Origin: Patiria miniata
Taxonomy: Eukaryota > Echinodermata > Asteroidea > Valvatida > Asterinidae
Assembly (NCBI RefSeq): GCF_015706575.1
Contig: NW_024037058.1
Coordinates: 18,869,547 to 18,933,546 of the forward strand
Direction: 5' to 3'
Length of the DNA: 64,000 nt
A program made the translations under genes and the position numbers. Positions 33,392-48,500 of the stretch are shown here, in pieces. Below the pieces are notes generated by a model. The model did no database searches. It worked only from the letters and a program-made list of their open reading frames with translations, and had not been told where the DNA came from. Positions within the stretch are counted from its first letter, which is position 1; the number at the start of each line of letters is the position of its first letter.

Positions 33392-36300
33392 ATGATGCGA
33401 GATTTATTGCTCTTGATGATTCTTGCTGCCACCTTCTGGTGCAATGATGCAGCGCCTCATCGTGCCATCAAAACTCCATCTTTCATTGCATCGCTGGATA
33501 AAGCATCGCAGGTGAGCAATTTAGTTAGCACCCCTTTTTTTCAAAAGCACTGGATCGGTGTTTTTTTTTTGGTGAGGGGGGTGCTCGGGTGACATGGGAT
33601 AATACCTGCTGGGAAAACATCCAAGTTGTAACTTGAAAAATGTCTCAAGTCCCAATTCTGAGGAGGGGAGCTTTGATAGTGAATAGCAAATGCAAAATCA
33701 TCCAAAACAGCCTAAATATCAAGAGAAGGTGTTGAGAAAACTACTTCCAGGCCTATCCTTGCATCATGTACTCTGAATGTTTTTTTTTTCTTCTAAACTC
33801 ACAACCTCCACCTTCTGTTCCTTGCTCAGTGTGTTCTTATTCCTCCATGCTCTGTGCTCTAAGTAAATAAATACATCCAACATTAAGTAGATGCACAGTA
33901 ACTTGCACAGGTTGGCCCTTTGGAGCTTTCAGTCTCACAAGGTCAGTGATGGTATGTGAGGGTCTGATAAGGGATCAGTAGTGGTGCCTCCTACTGGGTT
34001 GTTTGTCACATTCCTTACAGATAAATTGTGCCTTAAACAAAACAATCTTGACAGCTTCTTTTGTCAACAACATTCATTGTGGGAATTGGGAAGATTGGGG
34101 GCTTGGGTCTTTCTAGTTTAGTTATATGTTGGTGCTGAGTTTTTTTTTTGGGGGGGGGGGGTACCAGGCGAGAAAGGGGGGGGTTTCAGTGAATCTTAAA
34201 TAAATTCTGGGTGGAAATTTTGGAAAAGTCTTGCTAATTAATTGCTGTCATTTAGAAATTAGAAGAAATCAAGAAATGTGGATGATTCCAAAATGCAACT
34301 TCATGGGCATCCCATGATTTTTTTTGTAGAGGGGTGGCAAAACACTCACAAGAAATGAGGTGAAAAACATCGATGCCCATGTTATTATTTAAATTAACAA
34401 AAATGTGATGCACCCCTCACCTTCTTTTCCATTTTCTATTTCCTTTATGTTTCTCCTCCCCCCCTTTTTTTTGGGGGGGGGGGGCAAAGGGAGGGTAGCG
34501 TGGGGGCTTTTCGATGTGGGTGGGTGGGGGGGGGAAGTGCCCCCTTGGCCCCCCCCCTCACCAGTGGCGCACCATAATCTTACTCAAATAATTCTCTTCG
34601 TTTTTTTACACACAAACCTTTTTTATTTATTGACATCTTTCTTAATTTCTTTGTTGTTCCAGCGTGCCAAAAGAGAAAGTCCTATAATGCCTGTAATAGT
34701 TGACCCATGGAAGGTTTTTTTCACCACAACTACTTCCACCAAGACTACTCAGACCACGGTCAACCCTGATGTGATTGTCCCAGACCCAGACCCAAAGGTA
34801 AGAAAAGATTTCTTAAGACTTTGGTTTGAAGGAAAAGTTTATTGAAACAACAGTTGCTCTTTGAAAATTTGTGAACAGGAATAATGTATATAATTCTCTA
34901 AAGAAAAAAAAATCTTAGCTCTTATTCTTGGAAGTTTGCTAATATGAAGAGAGGGAACAAGTTGAAACACAGACTGATGGGTCAACTGATGGTTGTGATG
35001 GTGTTTATATTTTGTTTTGTTTTGTTTTAAGGATATAAGGATTATTAATTGGCAACCGTTAGGTTGGATACATATAATTTACATATAATTATAACAGCTT
35101 AAAATACATACACAGAAATTGACATATTCAAAATACCACAAACAATAACCCCAAGCTAAAATATAAGAAAACAAACAGATCTAAAAAGGAGATTGCATTG
35201 AAAATTACAGGTTGTTTTTCAGGATAAAAAAAAACAGTTTAAAATTTAGTACAATTATCTTTGAAAAAAAATCATTCAACAAAGTTACTGATAAGGCCAA
35301 AAAAAAAAAGGTCTCCGGTTTCTGGTATGGAGCTTGCCCAAAAAGTGGTGCGGCGACGCGGCTTTTTTTTTTTACCTGATTTTTTGGCTTCAAATGTCGG
35401 CTGATGACTGCAAATGGTGCCCGACTGTAACTTAGTGCAAATATATGGGAGTCCAGAGAGGCCACATAAAGATTATTCTCGACCATAACCCAATCTAAAA
35501 ACACGTTAAAATTGTGCAGCAGCAGGATTCCAATCAAACCAGTGAGTTTGGTGGTTTTGAGACATTATCTTTCGTTGAAAAAAAACCTTTTTTATTTTGC
35601 TGACGCGCATGGCTACGGCGACGGGCGCGCATACCAGAAACCGGAGACTTTTTTTTTTGGCCTAAATAGCTACTGATTAAAAAATATTGAACTTTGTGTG
35701 CCCAGCCGTTGAAGATACGTGGACTGCGAGTGTTATCCTTAGTGACGGCTCGCTTCACTAAGACAGTGGTTGAGAGCTTTGTGGTCAACCCAGCAGAGAT
35801 GAGCCAGGAGATCAACTTCTACATGGAACTACCCAAAGAGGCCTTCATATCTGGCTTTCTGATGTAAGTCCGGCATTTTGAAGGCTTCTCCAAAAGTTGT
35901 GGTCGAGTCCATCACAAGTCAATTCGGTCATGTCAATGTATTTAGAATGACAACAAACACGGTGTTTGGCCCCACACTCGTGGAGAAGTTCTAAACTTAA
36001 AGATTTTTTTTTAACCTTGTACAGAGAGACTGATGGTGTGGTGTACAACTCGCGGGTGGACGAGAAGGAAGCAGCTCAACAGGCCTATGACCAAGCCAAA
36101 AGTCAGGGACAGACTACCGGACAAGTCAAACAAACGTAAGTAGGTCTATATGGGCTCTGTACGCCAACAAAAGAGGGCGCCCTTTTACCTTGCAACGAGG
36201 TTCCATGGGCGGGACACATGCATTTCGCTGGTTGACGCGTGTGCACTGTTCTTTGAATGTGACCCACGTGCACCAGAGGATTTGTACTATGTACATGCAG

Positions 36301-39300
36301 TGGTGGCGCTTCGCAGCGTTGCAGTCAGGCAAGATGGCGTCGATCACGTCACCCCCAACTGTCCTTTTTTGCCGGTGAGGGGGTACTTGTGAACGGAGCG
36401 GATAGGCTCTGTCGTGACCAGTAGAGGGTGTAGTGGCCTAGCATTAGATGGTAGCCCCGCCTCATCCTTATTACTTATCATCAGCTAGGGCTGATGACAG
36501 TAATAGGTCTCTCTCAAATGATGTCAAGATACAGAATCTGTGGGGGAGGTGCTATAATAAAGTGAGCTAGTAGCCGAGCATTATCATGCAGGTTTTGCCA
36601 CACTGCATTTTGGGTAGCATTATGCATAACCAGGTATCTAAATTTCTATACAACATCTTTTCAATGAGAGATATTTTGTATCTATGTCAGTTGTAAATGA
36701 TACACGAGTTTAGCATAATTGATTTTTCTTCGGAAAGAAAATTGCACCCCGACATCCCAGGGCTCACTGAGAGGTAATTTGACTCACTTGCCTCCCCCTC
36801 TGGATGTGCCGCCGCTCTCCCAGCTCTTTGGAGGCAAGTTGAAGCAGAGATTTTGTACATCAAATAATGATTTAAAATTGACATTTTTGTCTCTCCAGTT
36901 CAGAAGAGAAGAATGACTTCACCATATCCATCAATGTCGAAGCAGGAAGTGAGCTGAGATTCAACCTGACTTACGAAGAACTTCTGAAGAGAAAAGACGG
37001 ATTCTTCGAGAATGTGATTTCTATTACTCCAGGCCAGGTCAGTGCGAGATTAACGCTCAGTCCAAATCTTTTGTCGCTGTCAGTTAGCGCTTTGACAGTT
37101 AAAGCTACATTGGGGAATTGCTGAGAAGAGATGAAGCCATACTCTGGAGTACCGTTTCATACTTATGACCTTACACAAGAATACTTTTGATACTCTAGTT
37201 GTGGAGTGCTGTGGCCTCATGGTCAGGAGCATTGAACTCATGGTCTGCAGGTAATTCTGCAGGTTGTGGGTTCGAGTCCAGCCTGGGTTATGGTGCATGT
37301 CAGACACTTTGTCACTCATTGCTTCTCCCCACACAGAGGTAAATGGGTACCTGTGAGGGCAGAGGTGGTTATTGTGGTTGATTGTAGCTGCTTTGCGCTG
37401 AAATGGCTGCATCAAGCTATATACTACCCAGGGAGCTGAAACTGTCTTTGAAATGTTTCATGGGCCCAATGATCAGGGGTAATAATAGCGTAAAGCACTT
37501 TGATCTTTAATAGTTAAAAGCGCTGTGTAAGTATTGATTACATGTATTAGTTTGTTCTTTATACTTTTTTCATTGATAGTTCTTTACATATGTGTAGAGT
37601 TTAAAAAAAAACACCCAGATCTTTAGCCATCAAATGTTCAGTGCAGGTATGTCTTCCATAGCGCAGTTACTGGAAACATTGTTAGACACATAATCACTCC
37701 AGGAATTGTTTCTATCATTGCTGTCGTTTATGCAGAATTATTCAACAGTGTTTTACTAAAGAGGTGGCTTAAGCCAGTCTAGAAAAGAATCTTTGCTGCG
37801 CTACACAATTTTTATTGCAGCAACAGAGTTGTAATGACTCGAGTCAATGACTCGACTCGATCCCGACTCGAGTCGCAATTTTTGGTGACTCGACTCGAGT
37901 CCCTAAGGGCAAATGACTCGACTCGACCTTCTTGACCTAATGACTCAAATCGAGTCACTTCTTTAAAATGACTCGACTCGACTCGAGTCACAAAAATCAG
38001 TGACTCGTTACAACTCTGTGCAGCAATCATATTTGGAAAAAAAAAAATCACATATTATTTTTCAATTAAAACTAAAGGCATGAATGTGTCAGCTGACTTT
38101 CCTTTCTTTTCTTGCAGACTGTAGACCATCTTATAGTCGATGTCCACATCACTGAGCCTCAGGGAATCAAGGAGGAATCCGTGGATTTCTTCGTCAAGAA
38201 ACGCCTGACGGACGGGAGCACAGAGGTTCAGCGGCCAGAGTGGGCACGGCTGAAGGGCCAACACAGTGATCGCGTCAGCGTACAGTTTCACCCCACCCCT
38301 GAGGAGCAGGAAGCTCTGTCCACCAATGGCAACTTTGGCAAATTTGTCGTGCGTTATGACGTCGTCCACGGGCAAAATGCAGGAAATATTGAGGTAAAGA
38401 ACCGGAGTTGTACTCCAGAGCATCTCAAGTCAAATCATAAGTCAGTGAAGAGACAATTACAAGTCAATCACACGACAATCGTTATTCAATAACAAGTCAA
38501 TCACAAATCTATCACAATTCAATCCCAAGACAATCAAAAGTCAATCACAAGAAAATCACAATTCAGTCACAGATCAATCACAAGTCAATCACAATTCAAT
38601 CACCAGACAATCACAAGACAATCACAAGACAATCACAAGTCAGACACAAGTAAAGGGAGGAGAACATAACAATTGCAAACGGAATGACTTTGTCAGAGTT
38701 TTGTATTCTAATTGAAAGAAATGAATGTAGTTTATTGTTCACAAATTACACAAAAACAATTGGGCTATTTGTGGTTATAGATGAGTGCAGGGGCACTGGT
38801 TTAATCAAACTTTTAAAGTTAATGACGCAAACCTGATATGTCTGTCTTGAGTTGAGCATACAAATGTATATCATTTTGAGAAGTTTGTGGATGTTATAAT
38901 AATGAAGGGAAAAAAGAGGTACGATGAGTCTGACAAATACAGACTATATTTTGTGAAACCAATGTTTTTGTCTTTTTCTTCTGCACAGATTGTCAACGGC
39001 TATTTCGTGCACCATTTTTCACCAGAGGGAGGGTTCCTGCCCATACAGAAGAGCGTCGTCTTTGTTCTGGACACCAGTGGATCGATGAGCGGAACGAAAA
39101 TCCGCCAAACCAAAGAGGCCATGGACACCATCCTCTCCGATCTCCGAGAGAAGGACGAGTTTGGTATCATCACTTTTTCCTCCTCGACCCGAGCGTGGAG
39201 GTCTCGCATGGTGCCTGCCAACAAGGCCAACATTGAATCTGCCAAAGATGAAATACAAGGGCTGCAAGCAAGAGGAGGTTTGTGGATTTGCAGGGTTTTT

Positions 39301-42300
39301 TCACTGCAAATTTGGTAAAGATTAAGGTTATTATTATCGTTTCGGTTTGCGGTAACACCATGTGGTTATCTCTACTGTCGTTCAGTGGATATTTGGTTCT
39401 GATAAGAAATGTTCCTGCTTATTTTCAACTTTCGCTAAGTAGTTTTTAGTTTTGGGGGCCCAATTTCACGGTGCTTACTTACTTACTCAATGCCTTGATG
39501 ATGCCTAGTGGCATGTAGGCCATCAACAAAGCTCCTCCATCTTGGTCTGTTCTTTGCTCACTTTTCCAGTTCCTTCCAGCTGTATCCCATCTGTGTCGCA
39601 TCGGCCATTGTGTCCATTTCACGGCGCTGCTAAGCACAACAATTTGCTTAGCACAAAAAAGTCTGGCTTATAAAAGCAGGTTATCAGCCAAAACTCCATG
39701 GGATTTTCACGCTAAGCAAACAACAGCTGAATACTGATCACGAGCAACATACATCAAATGCAGTTTTGGCTGATAACCCACTTTTATAAGCCAGACCTTT
39801 TTTTGTGCTAAGCAAATTTTTGTGCTTAGCAGCACCGTGAAATTGGCCCCTGATAACAGCACCCAACTGACACACCTGAGCGAGCAGGACACAAGACGGG
39901 CAAACCGGAACGATACTAATACTCCACCATGCAAAGCCTAAAATCTTAAAAGTTTATTATTTGAAAGGAAGTTTCAACAACATTTTTTTTGTAACCTCAA
40001 CTCCACTAAATTGGCCTGCAATGAAGTTCAATAACACCATAAAATTTTCCTGCAATGAACTTATAAGCATTGTTTAAAACTGAAAATGTTATCACAAGAT
40101 GATTCCGGTGAAGGTGTTCCAAATCCTGCCAATAACACTCTGTACAGTGAGCCTATTGCAAATAAAAGTATTCTGAAACTTATTTCCGGACAGAGTAAAT
40201 GAGATTACTCCTTATGAAGTTGCATTGGTGAAGGGCACAACCCAACATTGAACTAACATTCCCCCTCCGATCCCTATGCAAGCGTCTCACAATTCATGCC
40301 TGACTCTCCACAGGTACCAACCTCCATGGTGGCATAGTTGATGCCATCGAGATGCTGGAGGATGCCCAGAACAATGATCTCTCCACCGTCGGAAAGTTCT
40401 ACCTTATCATCGTGCTGACGGACGGCATGCCAACTGCTGGAGAGCTGACCAGACCAGACGAGATCAAGAGAGACATCCGGCGGCGTCTGGATGGCCGATT
40501 CTCTCTCTTCTGCCTTGGTTTCGGAGACAACTTGGACTACACGTTCCTGGAACAGCTCTCCTTGCAGAACAAGGGCCTGGCGCGGAAGATCTACGAAGAC
40601 TCGGACGCTGGCCTGCAACTCGTGGGATTCTTTGACGAAGTCGCCACTCCGTTGTTGGTCAATATTAGAATGAAGTACGACGAAAACATGGTCATCTCCA
40701 ACAGCGTCTCGGACACTGTCTTCCCGACCTACTTTGAGGGGACGGAGTTAGTGGTTGCTGGCCAGCTAGCGGCCAATTATAGCCTGCCAGAGAGGGTGAT
40801 CTGTACGGTGCTCGTTGAATCTGGTGGGATTGAGATAGAGCTGGAGCTTGAAGCAAACGTCCAGGTTTGAACTGACAATTAACTGTACTTCTAAAAATAT
40901 ATTGTTTTACTAATAAAACTCAACATGTTTCATCTGAGTTGAGGATCAAAATAACAACCCAGTTCTTTCCTGTTTAATACAAATGTATTTTTGAGACCGA
41001 TATTGCTAGAGAATTTCTGTAGGTCCTGCAATGAATAGCCTTCAATTTGCAAGGAAAGACCACTTGGGCCTCATATTTCTAGGTGGTACTCAATGGATAT
41101 TTTCTACCAAAACAGTGCTCTCTCACTTTTTTCTCAACATTCTTCGGGGCAATTGGGGGTAAAAAGAAAGGGGGATCCTGTTCACCCTTGTGCAACTCTT
41201 TGTTACACTCCCTCTTGGTAATTGTTTACTTTTGACTGAAGCATTTCTTAACCCATCGGCAGGAGGAAAGTGTCCTCAGCCCACACACTGTGGACGACTT
41301 CGCCCAGCGACTGTGGGCCTTCCTGACGATCAAGGAGCTCCTGCAGAAGCGCATTGCGGAGGAACGCGACAGCGAGAAGGCAGAATTGACACAGAGGGCG
41401 CTAGAGCTGTCCCTCAAGTACCACTTTGTCACCCCGCTGACGTCGCTGGTCGTCGTCAAGCCCGATGAGGATGATGCCCTCATCGGAGAGCCGCAACCCA
41501 GGATGGAAGACGATGCATTTGAAGACATGATGATGCATAAACCTGGTATGTGTTCATTATTGATCAGTGTGCAAACGGTAGCTAGATGCACTTTGTGAAC
41601 GCTTTCGAAAGCCCCAGAAGGGGAACAGTCCGCGGGCCTACACTGCATGCTATGCACAATTTATGTCATTCAGAAAGTGAAGTGCACAATCCCGTTGTGC
41701 CTTCATGTGAGCATCAGGCGTTGCATGTTTTCACTTGCCCCTCCCATACCCAGTGGTCTCTCCCACAGTGGGGGAGGGGGGGGGGTGCCTTCGGGGGGCT
41801 TGAGGGGGGAAAGAGGGGGACAAGAGGTCATAATAAGAAAAACATTTAAAATCAATTTTTGTGCATGAAAATCAAAACAGTTTAACTTGGAAAGTTTCTA
41901 TAATTGTGGCATCTTCTGTTTAGAAAAATTAAGGGACAAATCCTGTAGAAGTTGAAAAAAAAAATAACCAGAAAGTTTGCATCCCTGTACATTTTAAATA
42001 GACCCCTTTCACTTCTTGCCGCAAACCCATTTATGCGCATGCGCACATAGAATTATCATGTATTATTAAAAAGGTCGGTAGCCTCAGAAAAAAACCCCAC
42101 AAACATGGCCTTACTTTCTTTCTTCATCAGGACTTGATTTGGTGCAAGTACAAATGCTTTGCAATATTTAACTCAAGGTATGTACATGTGCCTCAAAAAT
42201 TAAAAGCTGAAATCACAATGCATAACCTGAATGTAACACACTCTTTTTCATTTTGTAGTTTCCAGGAAACAAAGGCCTCCTTCCCAACCCAATCGTCAAC

Positions 42301-45300
42301 GGTCAGGCTCAGTCGGGCCCATTGGGCCCATTGGGCCCATTGCTCCACAAGGTTCATGTAAGTACAAATGATGAGGCCATTTAAAGGGAATATACAACAT
42401 TTGCAAACATCAAAATATAAAACTACCAAGTTTTTATGAAATACCTTACTAGGATGTTGGTAAATGACAGTCTAAAGCATCCTGTAAAATTACGGCACCT
42501 GGTGTGAAGTCATTTTTAAGAAAATGGTATTTTTGTATAAATTTCGGCCGACCACCGTTGGAAAAACCTGACTATTTTTCAACTACTGCTCCAAATTTAC
42601 CATTTTTTTCAGTCCAAATTTTGTTTGCTATTAGTTACATGTTAATGAACGGGTGCAGGCCAGCTAGACTGGTTCCCTTACCTTACAATTTTCCGGCATC
42701 TATAAATTGATCCATTTTATCTTTAATGGAGTCAGGGAACCAGACTCCTCCACCATTTGTGTTTTTTTGTGTTTTTCCAGCGTTTTCGAACACAAAACTT
42801 CAATGTCAGTGTAATAATATTTGAATTATTATAGTAACCCCTCAAATAGTTCATTTCTGAAGATTACAGCAAAAGCCAGTGATGTTCCCTTTAAACCATC
42901 ATTAGGGTGATTCTTCAGAAATTCAAACTACATTTTTTTTTTGGGGGGGGGAATGATGCAATCTAATACAAATGATCATAGATGCAAATTTGTTAAGATG
43001 TTTTATAAATAAAAGCCTCTAAAATCAGGTGAGCCCAATTTTATGTCAGTGACCCAATAACGTCAAACCTTAAGCTTGAGGGTGCAGGCCTTCCAGAAAC
43101 TTAACTCATAACTCTCCAAGGAGGTTAAGACAGCAATCCAATAAAAGCTTATTTTATAATCTTTAATTTTCTATTTAATTTTTGATCAATTATCTGACGA
43201 CTTTTGGGTGAAAGTTTCATCTAAAGATGATCACCCCGCAAAGCAGTCCTGTGGCCCATCGCCATTTAGACAGATGATGCCTGTGCTCACTTGCAAAACA
43301 GAGCATGGACCCAATCTCATGCGAATTTCACAGCAATATGAGCTCGCACTCCAGTGCACCCATCTTCTTTTTTTTACAAACCTTCAAGTGCAAGGCCCAC
43401 AAAATACTCTAAAACGAACAATTTTAGGGCATACAAATTTTATCTGGATCTGTATGTCGGTTATATAAAAAAAAACATTGGGGGAGGGGTGTAGTTAGCC
43501 TCACCAAATAACCCTCCTTTATGTGCCCATGACCTTGATATTGTTAGGGTGATAAAGCACTTGAAAGTTTAATTGGTTGCATTTTTTTTTTAAACTTCAG
43601 CAATTCTTGCGAGTCCAATGCATCCACCGCCATCTGGTCCTGGTAAGTCTAATTAATTTATACGGTGGCCCACAACTGTCACGGCAAAAGCAAAAGCGCC
43701 ACGGCAAGCGCAAAAGCGCCGCGGCAAGCGCAACAGCGCCGCGGCAAGCGCAACAGCGCCGCGGCAAGCGCAACAGCGCCACGGCAAGCGCAAAAGCGCC
43801 ACGGCAAAACAAAAAGCGCCACGGCAAAACAAAAAGCGCCGCGGCAAAAGAAAAAGCGCCACGGCAAAACAAAAAGCGCCGCGGCAAAAGAAAAAGCGCC
43901 ACGGCAAAACAAAAAGCGCCGCGGCAAGCGCAAAAGCGCCACGGCAAGCGCAAAAGCGCCACGGCAAGCGCAAAAGCGCCACGGCAAGCGCAAAAGCGCC
44001 ACGGCGAAAGCAAAAGCACCACGGGTTTATTGGGAAGGGGTGTAATCATACATGCCGCTACTACATCAAAAAATAAAATGGGAAGGAGAATGGCCGCCAC
44101 CAGGAATTCTTATTAAGCACAGAATTTAATTCTTTGAGAAGTGATTTTATGGCTGAGAAAATAGCAAGGAAAACCGGTCAGTGAAGCAACGTTCAGGGAC
44201 TGATAAATCGTCGATATTAATTTGTTGTAGGATGATTCCAAGATTATTCCAAGAGAGTTGCTGCCGTGAATCAGAGTTTATCAAGGAGTGGGACTCGCTA
44301 TCAGCACCATCAGGGCCGTTACTCATTTCTTTACATTTCTTGGGATGCAAACAATTACGAGGACGGGAGGCTCTGTGAGCTGATGCATTTTTGAAGACAT
44401 TTTTTTCCCTTCCGACTAGCATGCAGAGAAGAGTTCCGTTAATTTGAGCCTTTTTTTCACAGGTGTATACCAGTGTAGGCACGCAAGTGAGCTGCCCAGA
44501 GTGTATGAGTTATTTTTTTTTTCTTTTTCAGTATATCATACACATCTAGGAAGTCGATTAAGGCTCTCCTGCAGGGCTGCGGCAGTGGGTGGGTAAGGCT
44601 TGTCAACACGTAACTCGCCCGCGGGCCCATTAGGTTAGAAATTCCCAGAGAGCGGGAATTTCAAAACTCTTCGCTGAACGTTGCTTGCACTTAACGGTTT
44701 TCCTTGCTATTTTCTCAGTCATAAAATCACTTCTCAATTCATAGTGGCGGCCATACTCCTTTCCATTTAATTTTAGATGTAGTGGCGGCATGTATGATTA
44801 CGCCCCTTCCCAATAAACACGACTGAGTTGAAGATAACTCACAAATCGAGAAATGGATCGTTCTATTAGACAGTTGCAACGCTTTCGACAGAGGAGGTTA
44901 GGTCGTGGATTTCATGTAAGGAACGTAACACAGGTGAAGACTTTGGATATAGAATAAGAAAGAAATAAATTAACTTAAAAAAGGGGGGGGGGGGTAAGGG
45001 AGAGACACTAAACAAAGGAGAAGTGTTATCGTTGAGATGCACAGTTCTAAGCTCTTCTATGAAAATTTGGTGGCTCTGAAAAGAGCCGTTTGCATGTTTC
45101 GAGTGAATACGGAACTATTTGATGCCGGAAACAAGCCCTCTTTCTGCCCTGCAGGCTGATTCTGCGATGTGGAAGACTGTCCACAGGGCAACTCATCATC
45201 GCTATCGCTAAGCATCATGAGGTCTTGTTCGGCTTGTTGGTTTCTTGAGCCGGGGGTGGGTGGGCCAATGAGTTCTAGGTTCTGAGTTAATTTCTTTCTT

Positions 45301-45564
45301 TCTTATTTTATATCCAAACTCTGGGCAGCTCAATTGTGTGCCTACACTGGTATACACACCGGTGAACTCATGGGCGTCGCCAGGATTTTTTCTAGAGGGG
45401 GCAAAACTTATTTTTCCCAAAAAATTCTTGTATTTCTGAACAAATTCTCGATTTCTCAGTTTTAGACGGGGGCAGGGACATTTTGCCCCCCCAAATCATT
45501 CAATTTACACCACTATGACTTCGCGCCTCTTTTTCTTTTCTTTTTTTCTCTTTTTCCCCCTTCC

Positions 45565-45595
<31 letters not shown>

Positions 45596-48500
45596 AGCGG
45601 CCCCTTGCCCCCCTCGCGACGCCATTGGGCAGCTCACTTGCGTGCCTACACTGGTATACACCTGTGAAAAAAAGGCTCAAATTAACGGAACTCTTCTCTG
45701 CATGCTAGTCGGAAGGAAAAAAACTCTTCAAAAAAATGCATCAGCTCACAGAGCCTCCCGTCCTCCCTAATTGTTTGCATCCCACGAAATGTAAAGAAAT
45801 GAGGAACGGCCCTGATGGTGCTGATAGTGAGTCCCACTCCTTTATAAACTCTGATTCACGGCAGCAACTCTCTTGGAATAATAATTATCCTACAACAAAT
45901 TAATATCGACGATTTATTTCCTGACCGGTTTTCCTTGGCCTTGCTATTTTCTCCGCCATAAAATCACTTCTCAAAGAATTACATTCTGTGCTTAATAAGA
46001 ATTCCTGGTGGCGGCCATTCTCCTTCCCATTTTATTTTTGATGTAGTAGCGGCATGTATGATTATGCCCCTTTCCCAATAAACCCGTGGCGCTTTTGCTT
46101 TCGCCGTGGCGCTTTTGCGCTTGCCGTGGCGCTTTTGCGCTTGCCGTGGCGCTTTTGCGCTTGCCGCGGCGCTTTTTGTTTTGCCGTGGCGCTTTTTCTT
46201 TTGCCGCGGCGCTTTTTGTTTTGCCGTGGCGCTTTTTCTTTTGCCGCGGCGCTTTTTGTTTTGCCGTGGCGCTTTTTGTTTTGCCGTGGCGCTTTTGCGC
46301 TTGCCGTGGCGCTGTTGCGCTTGTCGCGGCGCTGTTGCGCTTGCCGCGGCGCTTTTGCGCTTGCCGTGGCGCTTTTGCTTTTGCTGTGACAGTTGTGGGC
46401 CACCGTAAATTTATCCTCTGGCATCATTGGACATGTTCCTCAATTCCAACCTAAAAGATTTTCAGTCTGTGCTTTGTCCAATTTTATTGGAAACATATTT
46501 TTTTTAAAATAAATTGGCCAGGGTTAATTATATTTAAAAGATCCTTCTTTAAAATGCAACGAGACAGACCTTAATATAGAATGTTTGATTGATGTTTCGG
46601 GGAATGTGAGCTACCCATGTCCACCGTGCCCTCTGGAGACATGCACACAATAGGAGACAAAAGATTGTATACGTCTCCACAGGGCAATTTCTACAGATGA
46701 ATACGTCTCCACAGGAGGTCGTGGGTTCGAGTCCCACCCGAGTGATTTTTTCCAACTTTCACTCGGGAGGTAACACACTGAGTATACAGTGTTTAAACGT
46801 TGGTGAAGGGCAAAAAAACTTAATTTGATTTATATATCACCCCGACGCAAAAATTCCATCTTATAACGTCTCCACATGGTTTTCACGAAAAAGATATATG
46901 TATTTTACTCAAAAACTAGGAATTTCCAAGGTAGATTGATCCATCGCAAATGAAGGGGTTTTAGAACAGGGATATTAAGTCCGAATTTCAGCCAAGGAAA
47001 TTAATTCTGGTTAAAATAAGAGCATTTTGAAACTGTAATTTCAAACTTGAAAACTTCAGTACACGAGAACAAATAAATGTCTCCACAAGGATACACATTT
47101 CAGTATGCGTGTATCAGATCACTTAAAAGATCGTCACTGTGCTGTAACTCATTCACCACTGATCTGATACACCGTGCCCTCTGGAGATGTGTGTACAATA
47201 GGGAACAAAAGATTTTTTTATGTCTCCACAAGACAGTTTCTATAGATGAAAACGTCTCCACAAGATTTTTTTTACGAAATAGATATACTTACTCAAAAAT
47301 TAGGAATTTCCAAGGTGGGTTGATCAGTCGCAAATGGAAGATTTTTAGAAAAGGGATATTAAGTCCAAATTTTAGCCAAGGAAATTAATTCCGGTTAAAA
47401 TAAGAGCATTTTGAAACTTCACTTTCAAACTCGAAAACTTTACTACAGGAGAACAAAGAAATGTCTCCACAAGGATACAAATTTCAGTATATCACACGCA
47501 CACACACACACACACTGTTTACGCCGCCTTGATTGTTTGTGTTATATGCCTCGCTTTGAATTTCAAGATGCCATACCCATAGAAAGGTAGCATATTATTG
47601 TACTAATACAAAGTTATTCAAGTTTTGATAGGGCATTGGATCAGAACAAATAAAGTGACCAATGTTTAGTTATGGAATTATTTCTTTTCAAATTTTCAAA
47701 TGATACTACCTGACAAGAAGTCAATTCTTGCTGAGAAGACTGGTTCCTGCCACGCTATCAGTTTCATTATTAGGGAACAGTCTATCAGCTAGGCAGATCA
47801 AATTTGTTCACAAAAGCCTTAAAATAAAGGCCTTTTTGCATGTTTTGCAGGGGGGTTTGCTTTTGAAAGTAGTTTTTTCAGGTGAAATAAAACATAAAAG
47901 TGTAAACTTTGGTCCTTTACCACACAAGTCCTAATTGGCAAACGCCTCAGCTCAACCGTGAGTTAAAGTTCTCTTTATTGTGGGGTTCCATTATTAACTT
48001 TGTTCTGGGGAGTTATTGTTCTCATTAATCCCAATACACAAAGAGAAAATGAAACCCATCTGCAAAATGAGCAATATTACTCAACGACAAAAAGAGAACA
48101 ATTTCTTTGTTGTTGGGTTTGCATTGTTCTCTTTGTTGTGAGAGGGCATTTTGTTCTCTTTTTGTGTTGGGTTTTCATTGTTCTCTTTGTTATGAGGGGG
48201 AATTTTGTTCTCTTTGTTGATGGGTTTGCATTGTTCTCTTTGTTGTTGGGTTTGCATTGTTCTCTTTGTTGTGAGGGGGCATTTTGTTATCTTTGTTGTT
48301 GGGTTTGCATTGTACTCTTTGTTGAGTGGGGGCATTTTGTACAATTATTCTTCATGTTCTGGGATACCATTTATGTTCTTAATGTACAGGGTGAGTAAAA
48401 AATCATGGAACCCAAGTGGCAGGACCAATTTTTAGATGAAGTTTTGCCTCTAGAACTTTCAAAATCTAGGATATGAACTCTTACTTTTTTGTGATCCGTG

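Noticed and set aside
34405..34662. ORF start upstream of ITIH exon 2
   Set aside because: The first part is intronic G/C runs; the AG at 34661-34662 matches the phase of exon 1, and the second ITIH gene has the same junction.
43577..44116. Long overlapping ORFs on both strands (up to 179 codons, Lys/Arg/Ala repeats), and their mirror at 46054-46454
   Set aside because: They are the 20-bp tandem units of the foldback arms; a 60-bp triple unit without stops is open in several frames. No start context or conservation.
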